The position numbers and the translations under genes were made by a program. A stretch of DNA of 64,000 bases from Aliihoeflea sp. 40Bstr573 (lineage in GTDB: Bacteria > Pseudomonadota > Alphaproteobacteria > Rhizobiales > Rhizobiaceae), in NCBI RefSeq assembly GCF_024105655.1, contig NZ_JAAAMH010000005.1, positions 186,001 through 250,000 of the forward strand, in the 5' to 3' direction. Below are positions 45,179-53,989 of the stretch, one piece after another. Every line of letters starts with the position of its first letter. Position 1 is the stretch's first letter. The notes under the pieces are model-generated. The model was not told the origin of the DNA. It saw nothing but the letters and a program-made list of their open reading frames with translations, and ran no database searches.

Positions 45179-45859
45179 ATGCGCCGTATCGACACGCCGG
45201 ACGACATCGCCGAGGGGCTGAGCGCGCTTGTCGCCGCAGATCCGCGCCTGGCGGACGTCATCCAGACCGCCGAAGAGGTGACGCTTCGGCGCAGTGAGCC
45301 GGGTTTCGCCAGCCTCGTCTCCATCATCGTGTCGCAACAGGTGTCGCGCGCCAGCGCGCAGGCGATGATGCGCAGGCTTACCGCGCTCGCCGACCCGCTG
45401 ACACCACACGCTGTCGCCATGGGCGGGCCGGACATGCTGCGCGAGGCCGGTATCTCGCGGCCGAAGCAGCGCGCGATCCTGGCGCTTGCCGAAGCGCTGG
45501 ACGCCAGGACCATCGACCTCGAAGCACTGTGCCTGCTTGATGCCGAGGAGGCGATCGGCCATCTGACGGTGCTGCCGGGCATCGGTCCGTGGACGGCGCA
45601 GATCTATCTTCTCTTCTCCGCCGGCCATCCCGACATCTTCCCGGTCAAGGACGTCGCGCTGCAGAATGCCGTCGGGCGCGCCTTCGCCATGGACGTGCGG
45701 CCGAGCGAGCGCGAGCTGCACGCTATCGCCGCAGCATGGAGCCCGTGGCGCGGGGTCGCGGCGCGGCTGTTCTGGGCCTATCACCATGCCACGATCGGGC
45801 GGAGTGCCGCGCCGATGCTGACGCCCGCCGACGCCGACCCGCAAACGCGCTTGGGATAA
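45179..45859 (+). CDS. DNA-3-methyladenine glycosylase, AlkA-like
   Basis: Base-excision repair enzyme removing alkylated purines, 226 residues from ATG 45179 (MRRIDTPDDIAEG), with GAGGAGG upstream. Helix-hairpin-helix plus Gly-Pro-Asp (HhH-GPD) fold. The HhH is LPGIGPWTAQIYLLF (about residues 139-153), followed by the catalytic Asp region GHPDIFPVKDVALQ. SIIVSQQVSRASAQAM is the conserved first helix. It lacks the N-terminal beta domain of E. coli AlkA. Divergent from gluQRS. Confidence 0.88.
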   Translation: MRRIDTPDDIAEGLSALVAADPRLADVIQTAEEVTLRRSEPGFASLVSIIVSQQVSRASAQAMMRRLTALADPLTPHAVAMGGPDMLREAGISRPKQRAILALAEALDARTIDLEALCLLDAEEAIGHLTVLPGIGPWTAQIYLLFSAGHPDIFPVKDVALQNAVGRAFAMDVRPSERELHAIAAAWSPWRGVAARLFWAYHHATIGRSAAPMLTPADADPQTRLG

Positions 45860-45952
45860 GCGACGCAGCGTCAACAAGTCGCTTCACATCCCTGTCACGT
45901 CGGGCTTACATTGTCGGCGAAGGATCGCTGTCGACTCGAAGGAGATCAGGTC

Positions 45953-46510
45953 TTGACGGTTGCCGTCTCGCCGGATGGCTTGCCTGCACTGGTGCTGAAT
46001 GCGGACTACCGCCCGCTCAGCTATTACCCCTTGTCGCTCTGGTCCTGGCAGGATGCGATCAAGGCCGTCTTCCTCGACCGCGTGAATATCGTGGCCGAAT
46101 ACGAGCACGCCGTATCCTCGCCCACCTTCAGCATGAAGCTGCCGAGCGTGGTGTGCCTCAAGAGCTACGTGAAGCCTTCGCGCCACCCCGCCTTCACTCG
46201 CTTCAACGTCTTCCTGCGCGACCGTTTCCAGTGTCAGTATTGCGGCACGCACGAGGACCTGACCTTCGACCACGTCACGCCGCGTCGCTGCGGCGGCGCC
46301 ACAACCTGGGAAAACGTCGTCGCGGCCTGTTCGCCGTGCAATCTGAGGAAAGGCGGCATGCTGCCGAGCCAGGCCCGGATGTGGCCGCGGCAAAAGCCCT
46401 ACCAGCCGACCGTTCACGACCTGCACAATAACGGCCGGCTCTTCCCGCCCAACTATCTGCACGAAAGCTGGATCGACTATCTCTACTGGGATGTCGAGCT
46501 GGAGCCCTGA
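45953..46510 (+). CDS. HNH endonuclease
   Basis: 185 residues from TTG 45953 (reading MTVAVSPDGLPALVLNADYRPL), with AAGGAG about 9 bases upstream; a longer frame from 45911 lacks an SD. Zinc-finger HNH core: Cys94 and Cys97 (CQYCGTHEDL), His107 (FDHVTPRRCGG), Asn121 (WENVVAACSPCN), Cys126 and Cys129. The beta-beta-alpha-metal fold should cleave DNA; HNH proteins of this type are widespread in alphaproteobacterial chromosomes and probably act in DNA repair or processing. The location after an AlkA-like gene fits this, but the role is unknown. Confidence 0.85.
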   Translation: MTVAVSPDGLPALVLNADYRPLSYYPLSLWSWQDAIKAVFLDRVNIVAEYEHAVSSPTFSMKLPSVVCLKSYVKPSRHPAFTRFNVFLRDRFQCQYCGTHEDLTFDHVTPRRCGGATTWENVVAACSPCNLRKGGMLPSQARMWPRQKPYQPTVHDLHNNGRLFPPNYLHESWIDYLYWDVELEP

Positions 46511-46537
46511 CGGACGACTTTTCGAGCCATTGCGCGG

Positions 46538-47044
46538 CTACGCTTTCCTGAACGCGGCAACGTAGCCGATCGCGGCGAGGACGAAACTCGCCACCGCGTT
46601 CCATCCTGCGAAGGACAGGCCGAGGAAGCGGCCCGCCGCCTGGTCGCAGGAGGGCGGGATGACGCTGTTTAGCGAATCGAGCAGGCTGCCGCCGCTTGGC
46701 GCGGGCGCCACGACGCCGCAATCGGACGGCCCCAGCCACCAGCCCCATTCGACGCCGGCATGGAAGACGCCGAGATATAGGCTCCAGGTCATCAACAGTG
46801 CGCCGGCGAGCAGGATGCCTCGAACGAGGATGGGCGGCGCCTTGGCAAAGGCTGCGATAAGCCCCGCGATCATGACCGGAGCGCCGATATAATAGGGCGT
46901 GCGCTGTTCCAGGCACAGCTTGCAGGGGATGTAGCCGGCCAGGTGTTGAAATCCGAGCGCGGTCCCGACCGTTACGGTCATGCCGACCGCCAGAACCGCG
47001 AGCGCGCCCTGTTGCAAACGTCCGATCGGGTCGGTCAGAGCCAT
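46538..47044 (-). CDS. Disulfide bond formation protein, DsbB family
   Basis: Inner-membrane quinone-linked oxidase for DsbA, 168 residues from ATG 47044 (MALTDPIGRLQQ). Four membrane segments. The first redox pair is Cys41-Lys-Leu-Cys44 in the LCLEQR region, and the second is Cys109 (PSDCG) with Cys133 (PPSCDQ). This is the four-cysteine pattern of DsbB. The longer frame upstream is a shadow of the following gene. Eleven bases after the DedA-like gene on the same strand. Confidence 0.9.
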   Translation of the reverse strand: MALTDPIGRLQQGALAVLAVGMTVTVGTALGFQHLAGYIPCKLCLEQRTPYYIGAPVMIAGLIAAFAKAPPILVRGILLAGALLMTWSLYLGVFHAGVEWGWWLGPSDCGVVAPAPSGGSLLDSLNSVIPPSCDQAAGRFLGLSFAGWNAVASFVLAAIGYVAAFRKA

Positions 47045-47055
47045 GTTGCGTCCTC

Positions 47056-47637
47056 TTAGAACATATAGCGCACGGCGACGAAGCCGCCGATCAGCAGAAC
47101 CACGAATGCGGTGAACAAAAGGCCGAGATGCCTTTCGATGAAGAGGCGGATCGGCTCGCCGATGCGATAGAGCAGCCAGGCAACGAGGAAGAAGCGCAGG
47201 CCGCGTCCGATGATCGAGACGACGATGAAGATTGCAAGGTTGAAACCGGTGGCGCCGGAAAAGATCGTCAGAACCTTGTAGGGGAAGGGCGTGACCGCGC
47301 CGAAGAGGATGCCCCAGGCGCCCCATTCATTGTACCAGTTCGCCATCTGATCGAAGGCGTCTTCCTTGCCGTAGAAAGCGAGGATCGGCCTGCCGACTGC
47401 CTCGAACAGCCAGGCGCCGATGGCGTAGCCCAGAAGTGCGCCCAGCACGGATGCGATGGTGCAGATCAGCGCATAGCGCAGCCAGCGGCGGCGCTCGGCG
47501 AGCACCATGGGGATGAGGATCGTATCCGGCGGGATCGGAAAGAACGAGCTTTCGATGAAGGAGACGCCGCCGAGCGCCCGTTCGGCATGGCGCGTGCGCG
47601 CCAGCGACATGGTCCAGTCGTAGAGCTTTCGAAGCAT
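47056..47637 (-). CDS. DedA/YqaA-family membrane protein
   Basis: Predicted membrane protein of 193 residues from ATG 47637 (MLRKLYDWTMSLA), for which GAGGGG is well placed; ATG 47649 is the alternative. VTT-domain (SNARE-associated) features are FIESSFFPIPPDTILIPMVLAERRR and IGAWLFEAVGRPILAF with FYGKEDAFDQMANWYNEWGAWGILFGAVTPFPYKVLTI. DedA-family proteins are scramblase/flippase-like and affect membrane lipid balance and stress resistance. Upstream partner of dsbB in a two-gene operon. Confidence 0.87.
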   Translation of the reverse strand: MLRKLYDWTMSLARTRHAERALGGVSFIESSFFPIPPDTILIPMVLAERRRWLRYALICTIASVLGALLGYAIGAWLFEAVGRPILAFYGKEDAFDQMANWYNEWGAWGILFGAVTPFPYKVLTIFSGATGFNLAIFIVVSIIGRGLRFFLVAWLLYRIGEPIRLFIERHLGLLFTAFVVLLIGGFVAVRYMF

Positions 47638-47725
47638 CTTGCCCCTCATTGCAGTCCGGCAGAGCTAGAGCCAAACGGCAACCAGTGCAACGCGTTTTCA
47701 CTATTGCACAGGGGCGATATTCCGG

Positions 47726-47753
47726 TTGACGGGTTTGGGTCTGACCGTATAGT
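47726..47753 (+). promoter_or_regulatory. Promoter of tRNA-Leu
   Basis: TTGACG (47726-47731) and TATAGT (47748-47753) with a 16-base spacer, 34 bases upstream of the mature tRNA-Leu 5' end. Strong near-consensus elements, as usual for tRNA genes. Confidence 0.65.
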
Positions 47754-47787
47754 CCGCAGCCATCCCGAGGCGCTTCGCGCCTTTTGG

Positions 47788-47872
47788 GCCCCTGTGGCGG
47801 AATTGGTAGACGCGCTCGACTCAAAATCGAGTTCCGCAAGGAGTGCTGGTTCGATCCCGGCCAGGGGCACCA
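47788..47872 (+). tRNA. tRNA-Leu (CAA)
   Basis: 85 bases with an encoded CCA end. The acceptor stem GCCCCTG / CAGGGGC is perfect. The anticodon stem CTCGA/TCGAG encloses CTCAAAA, giving anticodon CAA for the UUG codon. The long variable arm expected of tRNA-Leu follows (TTCCGCAAGGAG), and the T arm contains GGTTCGATCC. Flanked by its own promoter upstream. Confidence 0.95.
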
Positions 47873-47912
47873 CGATTTCTTCCAGACATCGAGCGCGCAA
47901 GCAGCACGGCGA

Positions 47913-48698
47913 TCAGCCGGCGGTGAGCGGCTGCGCCTCGGACAGGTAGCCTGCGACCACCGAAGGTATCTGGGCTGAAGCCCAATCGTAGGTGCCGCAG
48001 CTTCCAAGGAGTTTTCGCAAGTCTGGATGGGTGCCGTCGAAACGCCAGATCATACGCGATGCGTAGGGCTGGTTGTCCTTGCGCCAGGAGATGCCCATGG
48101 TGAGCCCGCGCAGATAAAGACGCTGATGGATTTCGAGCGGCAGCATGATCGTCTGCCCGAAAGTCGGCGCATCGCCGCGGGTGCGCTCCGTCACGAAGAT
48201 CCGACCGCGGCGATAGGCGGCCAGACCATCGTAGCGCGACCGCTGCCGGATGCCGCTTGCCGCGTCCTCGATCCGCTCCAGCGACGTCACCGCGACCTTG
48301 CCCTCGTGTTCGCGCAAATGGGTGCACGAGCAGACGACCTGGCCCGGCCACGAAAGCGAGACGTGCCAGGTCTGGTAGAAGCCGAGATATCTGCGCAGTT
48401 CGGCAATGTCGCCGGGAAACGCGTCGTCGAGCGGTGGCGCAGGCGCAGCGGTGGCCACCCGGCGTCTGGCCATGACAGCCCTGAATTCTTCTGGACCCCG
48501 CTCGAAATCGACCGGATCGAGTTCGAACGCATGCGCGATTCTTGCAAGATTGTAGGGCGAGGGGCGAGACTGTCCGGAAATGTAGCGGTTGAACTGCTGG
48601 CGATTGAAGCCGTGCGTGCGGCAGAAGTGGGAGACGGACGGCATCGTGGCGCAGGCCTGGCGCAGGTTCAGGGCGAGCACTGTCGTATCGATTGGCAT
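47913..48698 (-). CDS. XRE-type HTH transcriptional regulator with unknown C-terminal domain
   Basis: 261 residues from ATG 48698 (a GTG lies one codon upstream). The N-terminal helix-turn-helix (about residues 18-62, VSHFCRTHGFNRQQFNRYISGQSRPSPYNLARIAHAF) is of the XRE/Cro type. The C-terminal 170 residues (YLGFYQTWHVSLSWPGQVVCSCTHL onward) are beta-rich and may sense a ligand; I do not recognise the family. It diverges from the binding-protein / hydrolase pair (110 bases between starts), suggesting it controls it. Its 3' end lies 40 bases from the tRNA-Leu gene. Confidence 0.75.
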   Translation of the reverse strand: MPIDTTVLALNLRQACATMPSVSHFCRTHGFNRQQFNRYISGQSRPSPYNLARIAHAFELDPVDFERGPEEFRAVMARRRVATAAPAPPLDDAFPGDIAELRRYLGFYQTWHVSLSWPGQVVCSCTHLREHEGKVAVTSLERIEDAASGIRQRSRYDGLAAYRRGRIFVTERTRGDAPTFGQTIMLPLEIHQRLYLRGLTMGISWRKDNQPYASRMIWRFDGTHPDLRKLLGSCGTYDWASAQIPSVVAGYLSEAQPLTAG

Positions 48699-48807
48699 CA
48701 CGGTAGCGTAAAGTAGCTCAAGTCCGCGTCAAGGCGCGAAATTGTCTTGCTCGATCGTTTCTCCAAGAATGCCCCCATCTCAGCATCGACCCGGAAGGAT
48801 TATCGCC

Positions 48808-50382
48808 ATGACGCTCGACCTGTCCAAGAGACGCGCTCCGTTCAAGCTCGATCGCCGCGGCTTTCTCCATGGCAGCGCGCTGGTCGGCATTGCCGCCGTG
48901 TCCGGCATTCTTGGCGGTCCGGCAAGCGCGCAGGAACCCAAGCGCGGCGGGACGCTGCGGCTGGGTCTTGATGGCGGGTCGACGGCCGATACGCTCGATC
49001 CGGCTATTGCCGCCGCCACCTTCGCATTCGTCCTGTGCCACTGTTGGGGCGACACGCTGGTCGAATCCCATCCCGAGACGGGCGAGGCGCTTCCATCGCT
49101 TGCGAAATCCTGGGACGTCTCCGATGACGGTATCACCTGGACGTTCCAGATACGCGAGGGGGTCGAGTTCCATGACGGCAAGCCGCTGACCGTCGACGAT
49201 GTCGTCGAGACCCTGCGGCGCCACGCCGACGAAGGCTCGCAGTCCGGCGCGCTCGGGCTCATCGGCGATATCGAGCGCATCGAGGGCGAAGGAAACGAAC
49301 TCGTCATCACCTTGAGCGAACCGAATGCCGATTTGCCGCTGGTCCTGACCGACTATCACCTGCAAATCCAGCCCGGCGGCGGGCGCGACGACCCCAATGC
49401 CGCGATCGGCACCGGCCCCTTCAAGCTGACCAACTTCACGCCGGGCGTGCGCGCGACTTTCGAGAAGAACGCCAATGACTGGCGCGACGACCGCGGTTTC
49501 GTCGATGCCGTCGAAATCACCGTCATGAACGATGCCACGGCCCGCAACAGCGCGCTTACCTCCGGCCAGGTCGATCTGATCAACACGGTCGACCCCAATA
49601 CGGCAACGTTTCTGGGACGCGCGCCGAATGTCGAGATCCTGCGCACCGCCGGCAAGGGGTTCTATTCCTTCCTGATGCATTGCGATACGGCGCCCTTCGA
49701 CAACAACGAGCTGCGCCTCGCCCTCAAATACGCGATCGACCGCGAAGCGATCCTGCGGCAGGTCGTCGGCGGCTTCGGCACCATCGGCAACGATTATCCG
49801 GTCAACGAGAACTACGCGCTCGCACCGACCGATATCGAGCAGCGCGTCTACGATCCGGAAAAGGCGGCCTTCCATTTCAGGCAGTCCGGCCATGAAGGGC
49901 CGATCCTGCTGCGCACGTCCGAGGCCGCGTTCCCCGGCGCGGTCGAGGCCGCACAGCTATTCCAGCAAAGCGCGGCGGCGGCCGACATTCCTCTGCAGGT
50001 GCAGCGCGAGCCTGATGACGGCTACTGGTCCGAGGTCTGGAACGTCCAGCCCTTCTGCGCTTCCTATTGGGGCGGTCGCCCGACGCAGGACGCGCGTTAC
50101 ATGACCTCCTACGTGTCCAACGCTGAATGGAACGACACGCGGTTCAAGCGGCCCGAATTCGACAGGATGGTACGCGAGGCGCGCGCCGAACTCGACGAGG
50201 ATCGCCGCCGGGCCCTCTATCGGGAGATGGCGCTCATGATTCACAATGAGGGCGGGGCGATCATCCCGGTCTTCAACGACTATGTGAATGCCGCGGGCAA
50301 GCATGTGCGCAACTACGTTCACGACATCGGCAACGACCTTTGCAACGGACGTGTCGCAAGCGTGGTCTGGCTCGACGCCTGA
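48808..50382 (+). CDS. ABC transporter substrate-binding protein, family 5 (peptide type), Tat-exported
   Basis: Periplasmic binding protein of the DppA/OppA family, 524 residues from ATG 48808 with GGAAGGATT upstream. Twin-arginine signal: DRRGFLHG with Arg16-Arg17, cleavage likely after ASA (residue 41). SBP_bac_5 fold: KRGGTLRLGLDGGST, ESWDVSDDGITWTFQIREGVEFHDGKPLTVDDVVETLRRH and GTGPFKLTNF. No permease or ATPase gene lies nearby, so it either works with an unlinked transporter or has another role. The next gene encodes a CocE/NonD hydrolase. Ligand unknown (peptides, opines, nickel and sugars are all known for the family). Confidence 0.88.
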   Translation: MTLDLSKRRAPFKLDRRGFLHGSALVGIAAVSGILGGPASAQEPKRGGTLRLGLDGGSTADTLDPAIAAATFAFVLCHCWGDTLVESHPETGEALPSLAKSWDVSDDGITWTFQIREGVEFHDGKPLTVDDVVETLRRHADEGSQSGALGLIGDIERIEGEGNELVITLSEPNADLPLVLTDYHLQIQPGGGRDDPNAAIGTGPFKLTNFTPGVRATFEKNANDWRDDRGFVDAVEITVMNDATARNSALTSGQVDLINTVDPNTATFLGRAPNVEILRTAGKGFYSFLMHCDTAPFDNNELRLALKYAIDREAILRQVVGGFGTIGNDYPVNENYALAPTDIEQRVYDPEKAAFHFRQSGHEGPILLRTSEAAFPGAVEAAQLFQQSAAAADIPLQVQREPDDGYWSEVWNVQPFCASYWGGRPTQDARYMTSYVSNAEWNDTRFKRPEFDRMVREARAELDEDRRRALYREMALMIHNEGGAIIPVFNDYVNAAGKHVRNYVHDIGNDLCNGRVASVVWLDA

Positions 50383-50467
50383 TCCGTCACCCAAGACGAA
50401 ACCGTCAGCCTGCGCGGACGTGATCCGCGCAGGGCTTCCTGCCGCATTGCCCATCGAGGCCAGCAAA

Positions 50468-52462
50468 ATGACAGAACGCAACTTCACCGTCATCGAGAAC
50501 GAATGGATCTACCTGAAGGACGGCACCCGCCTTGCGGCGCGCATCTGGATGCCGGACGACGCCACGAGCGCGCCCGTTCCCGCGGTGCTGGAATTCCTGC
50601 CCTATCGAAAGCGGATCGGCACGGCGCCGCGCGATGAATCCACCTATCCGGTCTTTGCTGCGGCCGGCATTGCCGGCGTGCGCGTCGACATTCGCGGCTC
50701 GGGCGAATCCGACGGTGTCATCGACGGGGAATACACGCCTCTCGAATTGGCCAATGCCTTGGAACTGATCGAGTGGATCGCGTCGCAGCCATGGTCGAAT
50801 GGCAGCGTCGGCATGATGGGGATTTCATGGGGCGGGTTCAACTGCCTGCAGGTCGCGGCGCTGAAACCGCCTGCGCTCAAGGCGGTCATCTCGATCGCCT
50901 CGACCGTCGATCGCTACAATGACGACATCCACTACAAGAACGGAACGCAGCTCGCCGCTCAACTTTCCTGGGCGGGCACGATGCTGGCCTATCAGTCCCG
51001 ATCTCCAGATCCCGCGGTCGTCGGCGAACGATGGAAGGAGATGTGGCTCGAAAGGCTGGAGAACGAGCCGTTCTTCATGGAGGACTGGCTGTCCCATCAG
51101 CGTCGCGACGACTTCTGGCGGCATGGTTCCATTTGCGAAGATTTCGACAGCTTCCCCGTTCCCGCGCTCGTCATCGCCGGTTGGGCGGACGGCTATCGCA
51201 ACACGCCCCTGAAGGCCGTCGAGGGAATGCCCGGCAAAGCAAAGGCGCTGATCGGTCCCTGGGTCCACAAATATCCCCATTTCGCCTACCCCAAGCCGCG
51301 CGCCGATTTCCATGGCGAGGCGATCGCCTGGTGGAATCGCTGGCTTCGCGATGGCGGTGATGCGGCGGAAGAAACGCCGCAGGTCCGCGCGTTCATTCTC
51401 GACGGCCCGCGACCGGCATTGTGGCGCGAAAGCGATCCGGGCTACTGGGTTGCAAAGGATCGGTGGGCAGCACCCGCCATGCTCGAACTGCAACTAGACG
51501 AGGCGCATCGGCTGGTGGCCAGCCCGCAGCAGCGGGCTGCAGGGCGCGCGCTCTTGCGCTCGCCGCTCGACACAGGCACGGCAGCCGGCGAGTGGTTCAC
51601 GAGCAGCCCCGATGCGGAACTGGCGGGCGATCAGCGCACCGACGATGCCGGGTCCCTCGTTGTCGAAGGCGATGTTCTGGACGACGAACTCGTCATTCTC
51701 GGCCGCCCGGTCCTGCGTATCCGGCTGGCAAGCGACAGCCCGCTCGCAAACCTCGCCGTCCGTCTGGTCGACGTTCATCCGGACGGCACGGCAACGCGCG
51801 TTTCGTACGGCGTGCTCAATCTGGCGCATCGCAATGGCAATGCGCAGCCAGAACCGCTGACGCCCGGCGAAGACCATGCGTGTGCGGTCGAACTCGATGC
51901 GTGCGGCTACCGGTTCGCACCCGGCCACCGCATCCGCCTGTCGATCTCGACCGCCTACTGGCCGACCATTTTGCCGCCGCCCTTCGATGCGAAACTCGAC
52001 ATCGATCTGTCCGCGCTTGCGTTTTCCCTGCCGCTCATCGGCGCGCATGAGCGGATCGATCTTCCGGCGCCGCCGAATCCCGACCCGCTGCCGAAATACG
52101 AGCCGGTGTCGCCTGGCGAATCCAGACGGTGGGTGGAGCGCGATCTCCAGAACGGCGTCACGCGTTATCGCATCGTCGATGATGGCGGCCTCAACCGTCA
52201 CCCCAAAAACGGACTCGCCTCGCGCGACCGCCGGGACGAAACATGGACGATCGCCGCGAACGATCCCTTGTCGATGACCGGCGAAACACGCTGGACCTGC
52301 GTTCTGTCCCGCGAAGGATGGGAGACGGTGACGCACTGCGTGTCGACTATTGCCTGCGACGAAGGGCACTGGCTGATCAGCGACAGCGTCGATGCCTCCC
52401 ACGATGGCGAGACGGTGTTTTCGCGCCGCCGGGAGCGTCGAATTCCCCGCGACCACATGTAG
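50468..52462 (+). CDS. CocE/NonD-family hydrolase (S15 acyl-peptidase/esterase)
   Basis: Predicted serine hydrolase of 664 residues from ATG 50468 (MTERNFTVIENEWIYLKDGTRLAARIWMP). The alpha/beta-hydrolase domain has nucleophile Ser120 in MGISWGGF, with the Asp in the VIAGWADGYRNTPLKA region and His in PWVHKYPHFAYPK. The C-terminal X-Pro dipeptidyl-peptidase-like jelly roll starts about residue 320 (residues ADLEWFTS to the SGYRFAPGHRIRLSIST region). Family members cleave esters, cocaine, glutaryl-7-ACA or X-Pro dipeptides. No signal peptide, so it acts in the cytoplasm. It follows the peptide-type binding protein by 85 bases. Confidence 0.87.
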   Translation: MTERNFTVIENEWIYLKDGTRLAARIWMPDDATSAPVPAVLEFLPYRKRIGTAPRDESTYPVFAAAGIAGVRVDIRGSGESDGVIDGEYTPLELANALELIEWIASQPWSNGSVGMMGISWGGFNCLQVAALKPPALKAVISIASTVDRYNDDIHYKNGTQLAAQLSWAGTMLAYQSRSPDPAVVGERWKEMWLERLENEPFFMEDWLSHQRRDDFWRHGSICEDFDSFPVPALVIAGWADGYRNTPLKAVEGMPGKAKALIGPWVHKYPHFAYPKPRADFHGEAIAWWNRWLRDGGDAAEETPQVRAFILDGPRPALWRESDPGYWVAKDRWAAPAMLELQLDEAHRLVASPQQRAAGRALLRSPLDTGTAAGEWFTSSPDAELAGDQRTDDAGSLVVEGDVLDDELVILGRPVLRIRLASDSPLANLAVRLVDVHPDGTATRVSYGVLNLAHRNGNAQPEPLTPGEDHACAVELDACGYRFAPGHRIRLSISTAYWPTILPPPFDAKLDIDLSALAFSLPLIGAHERIDLPAPPNPDPLPKYEPVSPGESRRWVERDLQNGVTRYRIVDDGGLNRHPKNGLASRDRRDETWTIAANDPLSMTGETRWTCVLSREGWETVTHCVSTIACDEGHWLISDSVDASHDGETVFSRRRERRIPRDHM

Positions 52463-52666
52463 GAAAACCGCCGCGCCGGGCATGTGCGGTGGTGCTCGCT
52501 TGTCGCGCCACCGCTTCAAATCCGTTCCGGGTGCATTTTGCCCTACAACTGGGCGCTCAAGCATGTGAGAAAGAGCAAGTCACCCGCCGTCGTATCGACA
52601 GCGCGGCGGATGACGGTCCGATGCTGCGCTTTGCAGCCCTATCCCGATCCGTTGGAGAGTTGTCCG

Positions 52667-53650
52667 TTGATAAAGCGTAGTCTTGGCAGAGATGGTCCTG
52701 AAATTGGCGCAGTCGGACTGGGCTGCATGAGCTTCGGCGGCATTTACGGGGCGACTGACATGGCCGAGAGCCACCGCACGCTCGCCCGAGCTCTCGATCT
52801 TGGCGTCGACCATCTCGACACAGCGAACATCTACGGCGAAGGCGTTGCCGAGGAAGTGATCGGCGCGTTCATCAAGGATCATCCGAACCGCTTCACCATC
52901 GCCACCAAGGCGGGAATCAAGAACCGGCCGGTGCGCGGCTTCGACAATTCGCCCGAGCATCTGCGCTCTTCGCTCGAAGCCTCGCTGAAGCGCCTTGGCG
53001 TCGACCATGTCGCGCTGTTCTACGTCCATCGGCGCGAGCAGTCGCGGCCGATCGAGGACGTGATGGAGACGCTCGTCCGCCTGAAAGACGAAGGCAAGAT
53101 CGGTGCGATCGGCCTGTCGGAGATCGCGCCGTCGACGCTGGAACGCGCCAGTGCCGTTCATCACGTGGCCGCCGTCCAGAACGAGTATTCGCTGTGGACA
53201 CGGCTTCCCGAGCTTGGCCTTTTGCAGGCGACGAAACGTCTGGGCACAGCGCTGGTCGCGTTCTCTCCCGTCGGCCGAGGCGTATTTTCCTCACCTGCCG
53301 TCGATCCCTCGAAATTTCGGGAGGGCGACTTCCGACGCCTCAACCCGCGCTTCATCGAGCCGAATTTCGGCTACAACAGCGCCTATATCGCCAGGTTCGC
53401 GGAGTTTGCGAAAGCGCGCGGCCTCTCGCCGGCGACGCTCGCCATCGCCTGGACCCTGGCGCGGGGGGACCACGTCATCCCGATTCCCGGAACGCGCAGC
53501 GCCGCGCATCTGGAAGAAGACGCCGCCGCGGCGGACGTCGTGCTCTCACCTGCGGACCTCGAGGCTATCGAGACGATCCTGCCGGTCGGCTTCGCGCATG
53601 GCGACCGCTACTCGGAGACCCAGGCCGTCGGCCCGGAGCGCTATTGCTAG
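52667..53650 (+). CDS. Aldo/keto reductase
   Basis: NAD(P)H-dependent oxidoreductase of 327 residues. I choose TTG 52667 (reading MIKRSLGRDGPEIGAVGLGCM) because GGAG lies 9 bases upstream; the frame to 52484 would add 61 residues without family match. TIM barrel with catalytic tetrad Asp51 (HLDTANIYG), Tyr56, Lys81 (ATKAG) and His121 (FYVHRRE). The C-terminal phosphate-binding loop IPIPGTRSAAHLEED favours NADP. Substrate unknown; resembles the YakC/AKR13 branch. It may belong to the upstream hydrolase gene cluster, although a 204-base gap separates them. Its stop lies 5 bases from the convergent small membrane-protein gene. Confidence 0.9.
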   Translation: MIKRSLGRDGPEIGAVGLGCMSFGGIYGATDMAESHRTLARALDLGVDHLDTANIYGEGVAEEVIGAFIKDHPNRFTIATKAGIKNRPVRGFDNSPEHLRSSLEASLKRLGVDHVALFYVHRREQSRPIEDVMETLVRLKDEGKIGAIGLSEIAPSTLERASAVHHVAAVQNEYSLWTRLPELGLLQATKRLGTALVAFSPVGRGVFSSPAVDPSKFREGDFRRLNPRFIEPNFGYNSAYIARFAEFAKARGLSPATLAIAWTLARGDHVIPIPGTRSAAHLEEDAAAADVVLSPADLEAIETILPVGFAHGDRYSETQAVGPERYC

Positions 53651-53655
53651 GGCGG

Positions 53656-53898
53656 TCAGCGCACGAATGCGGTGATTGAGGCGCCGACGAGCACGATGGC
53701 GATCAACAGCAGCACGAGATAGGCGCGCTTCTTGTCGAACATGACGGCAAAGGAGCAGAACCAGACCGACACCGCGCCGCCCAGCGCGTAGAGGAAGGTC
53801 GGCTTGTCGGTCCACATCAGCCCGGCAAGCATCAGCCCGCCTATGATGAGGCTGCCGAAGACGATCATCAGGCTAAGGGCGAATCTATCGGAATCCAT
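53656..53898 (-). CDS. Small three-pass membrane protein of unknown function
   Basis: 80 residues from ATG 53898 (a TTG one codon earlier is possible; GAGAG lies 9 bases upstream). Three hydrophobic segments at about 7-29, 36-52 and 59-77 with short polar joints (WTDKPTF, DKKRAY). I do not recognise a family. Located between an aldo/keto reductase and the acyltransferase-flippase pair. Confidence 0.55.
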   Translation of the reverse strand: MDSDRFALSLMIVFGSLIIGGLMLAGLMWTDKPTFLYALGGAVSVWFCSFAVMFDKKRAYLVLLLIAIVLVGASITAFVR

Positions 53899-53989
53899 CA
53901 ATCATCTCTCGTCGCACCGCATTCGACGCAGGCCTTGGCCTACCTTTCCTACATCGGCTGGCAGGGCCGAAAAAGCAAGCTTGCGGACA

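Noticed and set aside
47788-48698. tRNA-Leu as an integration site for a genomic island
   Set aside because: No integrase follows the tRNA, and I could not find a repeat of its 3' end downstream. The genes beyond it are unusual in combination but not in composition.
52484-52666. N-terminal extension of the aldo/keto reductase
   Set aside because: The extra 61 residues have no family match; the TTG at 52667 has a good SD and gives the normal family length.
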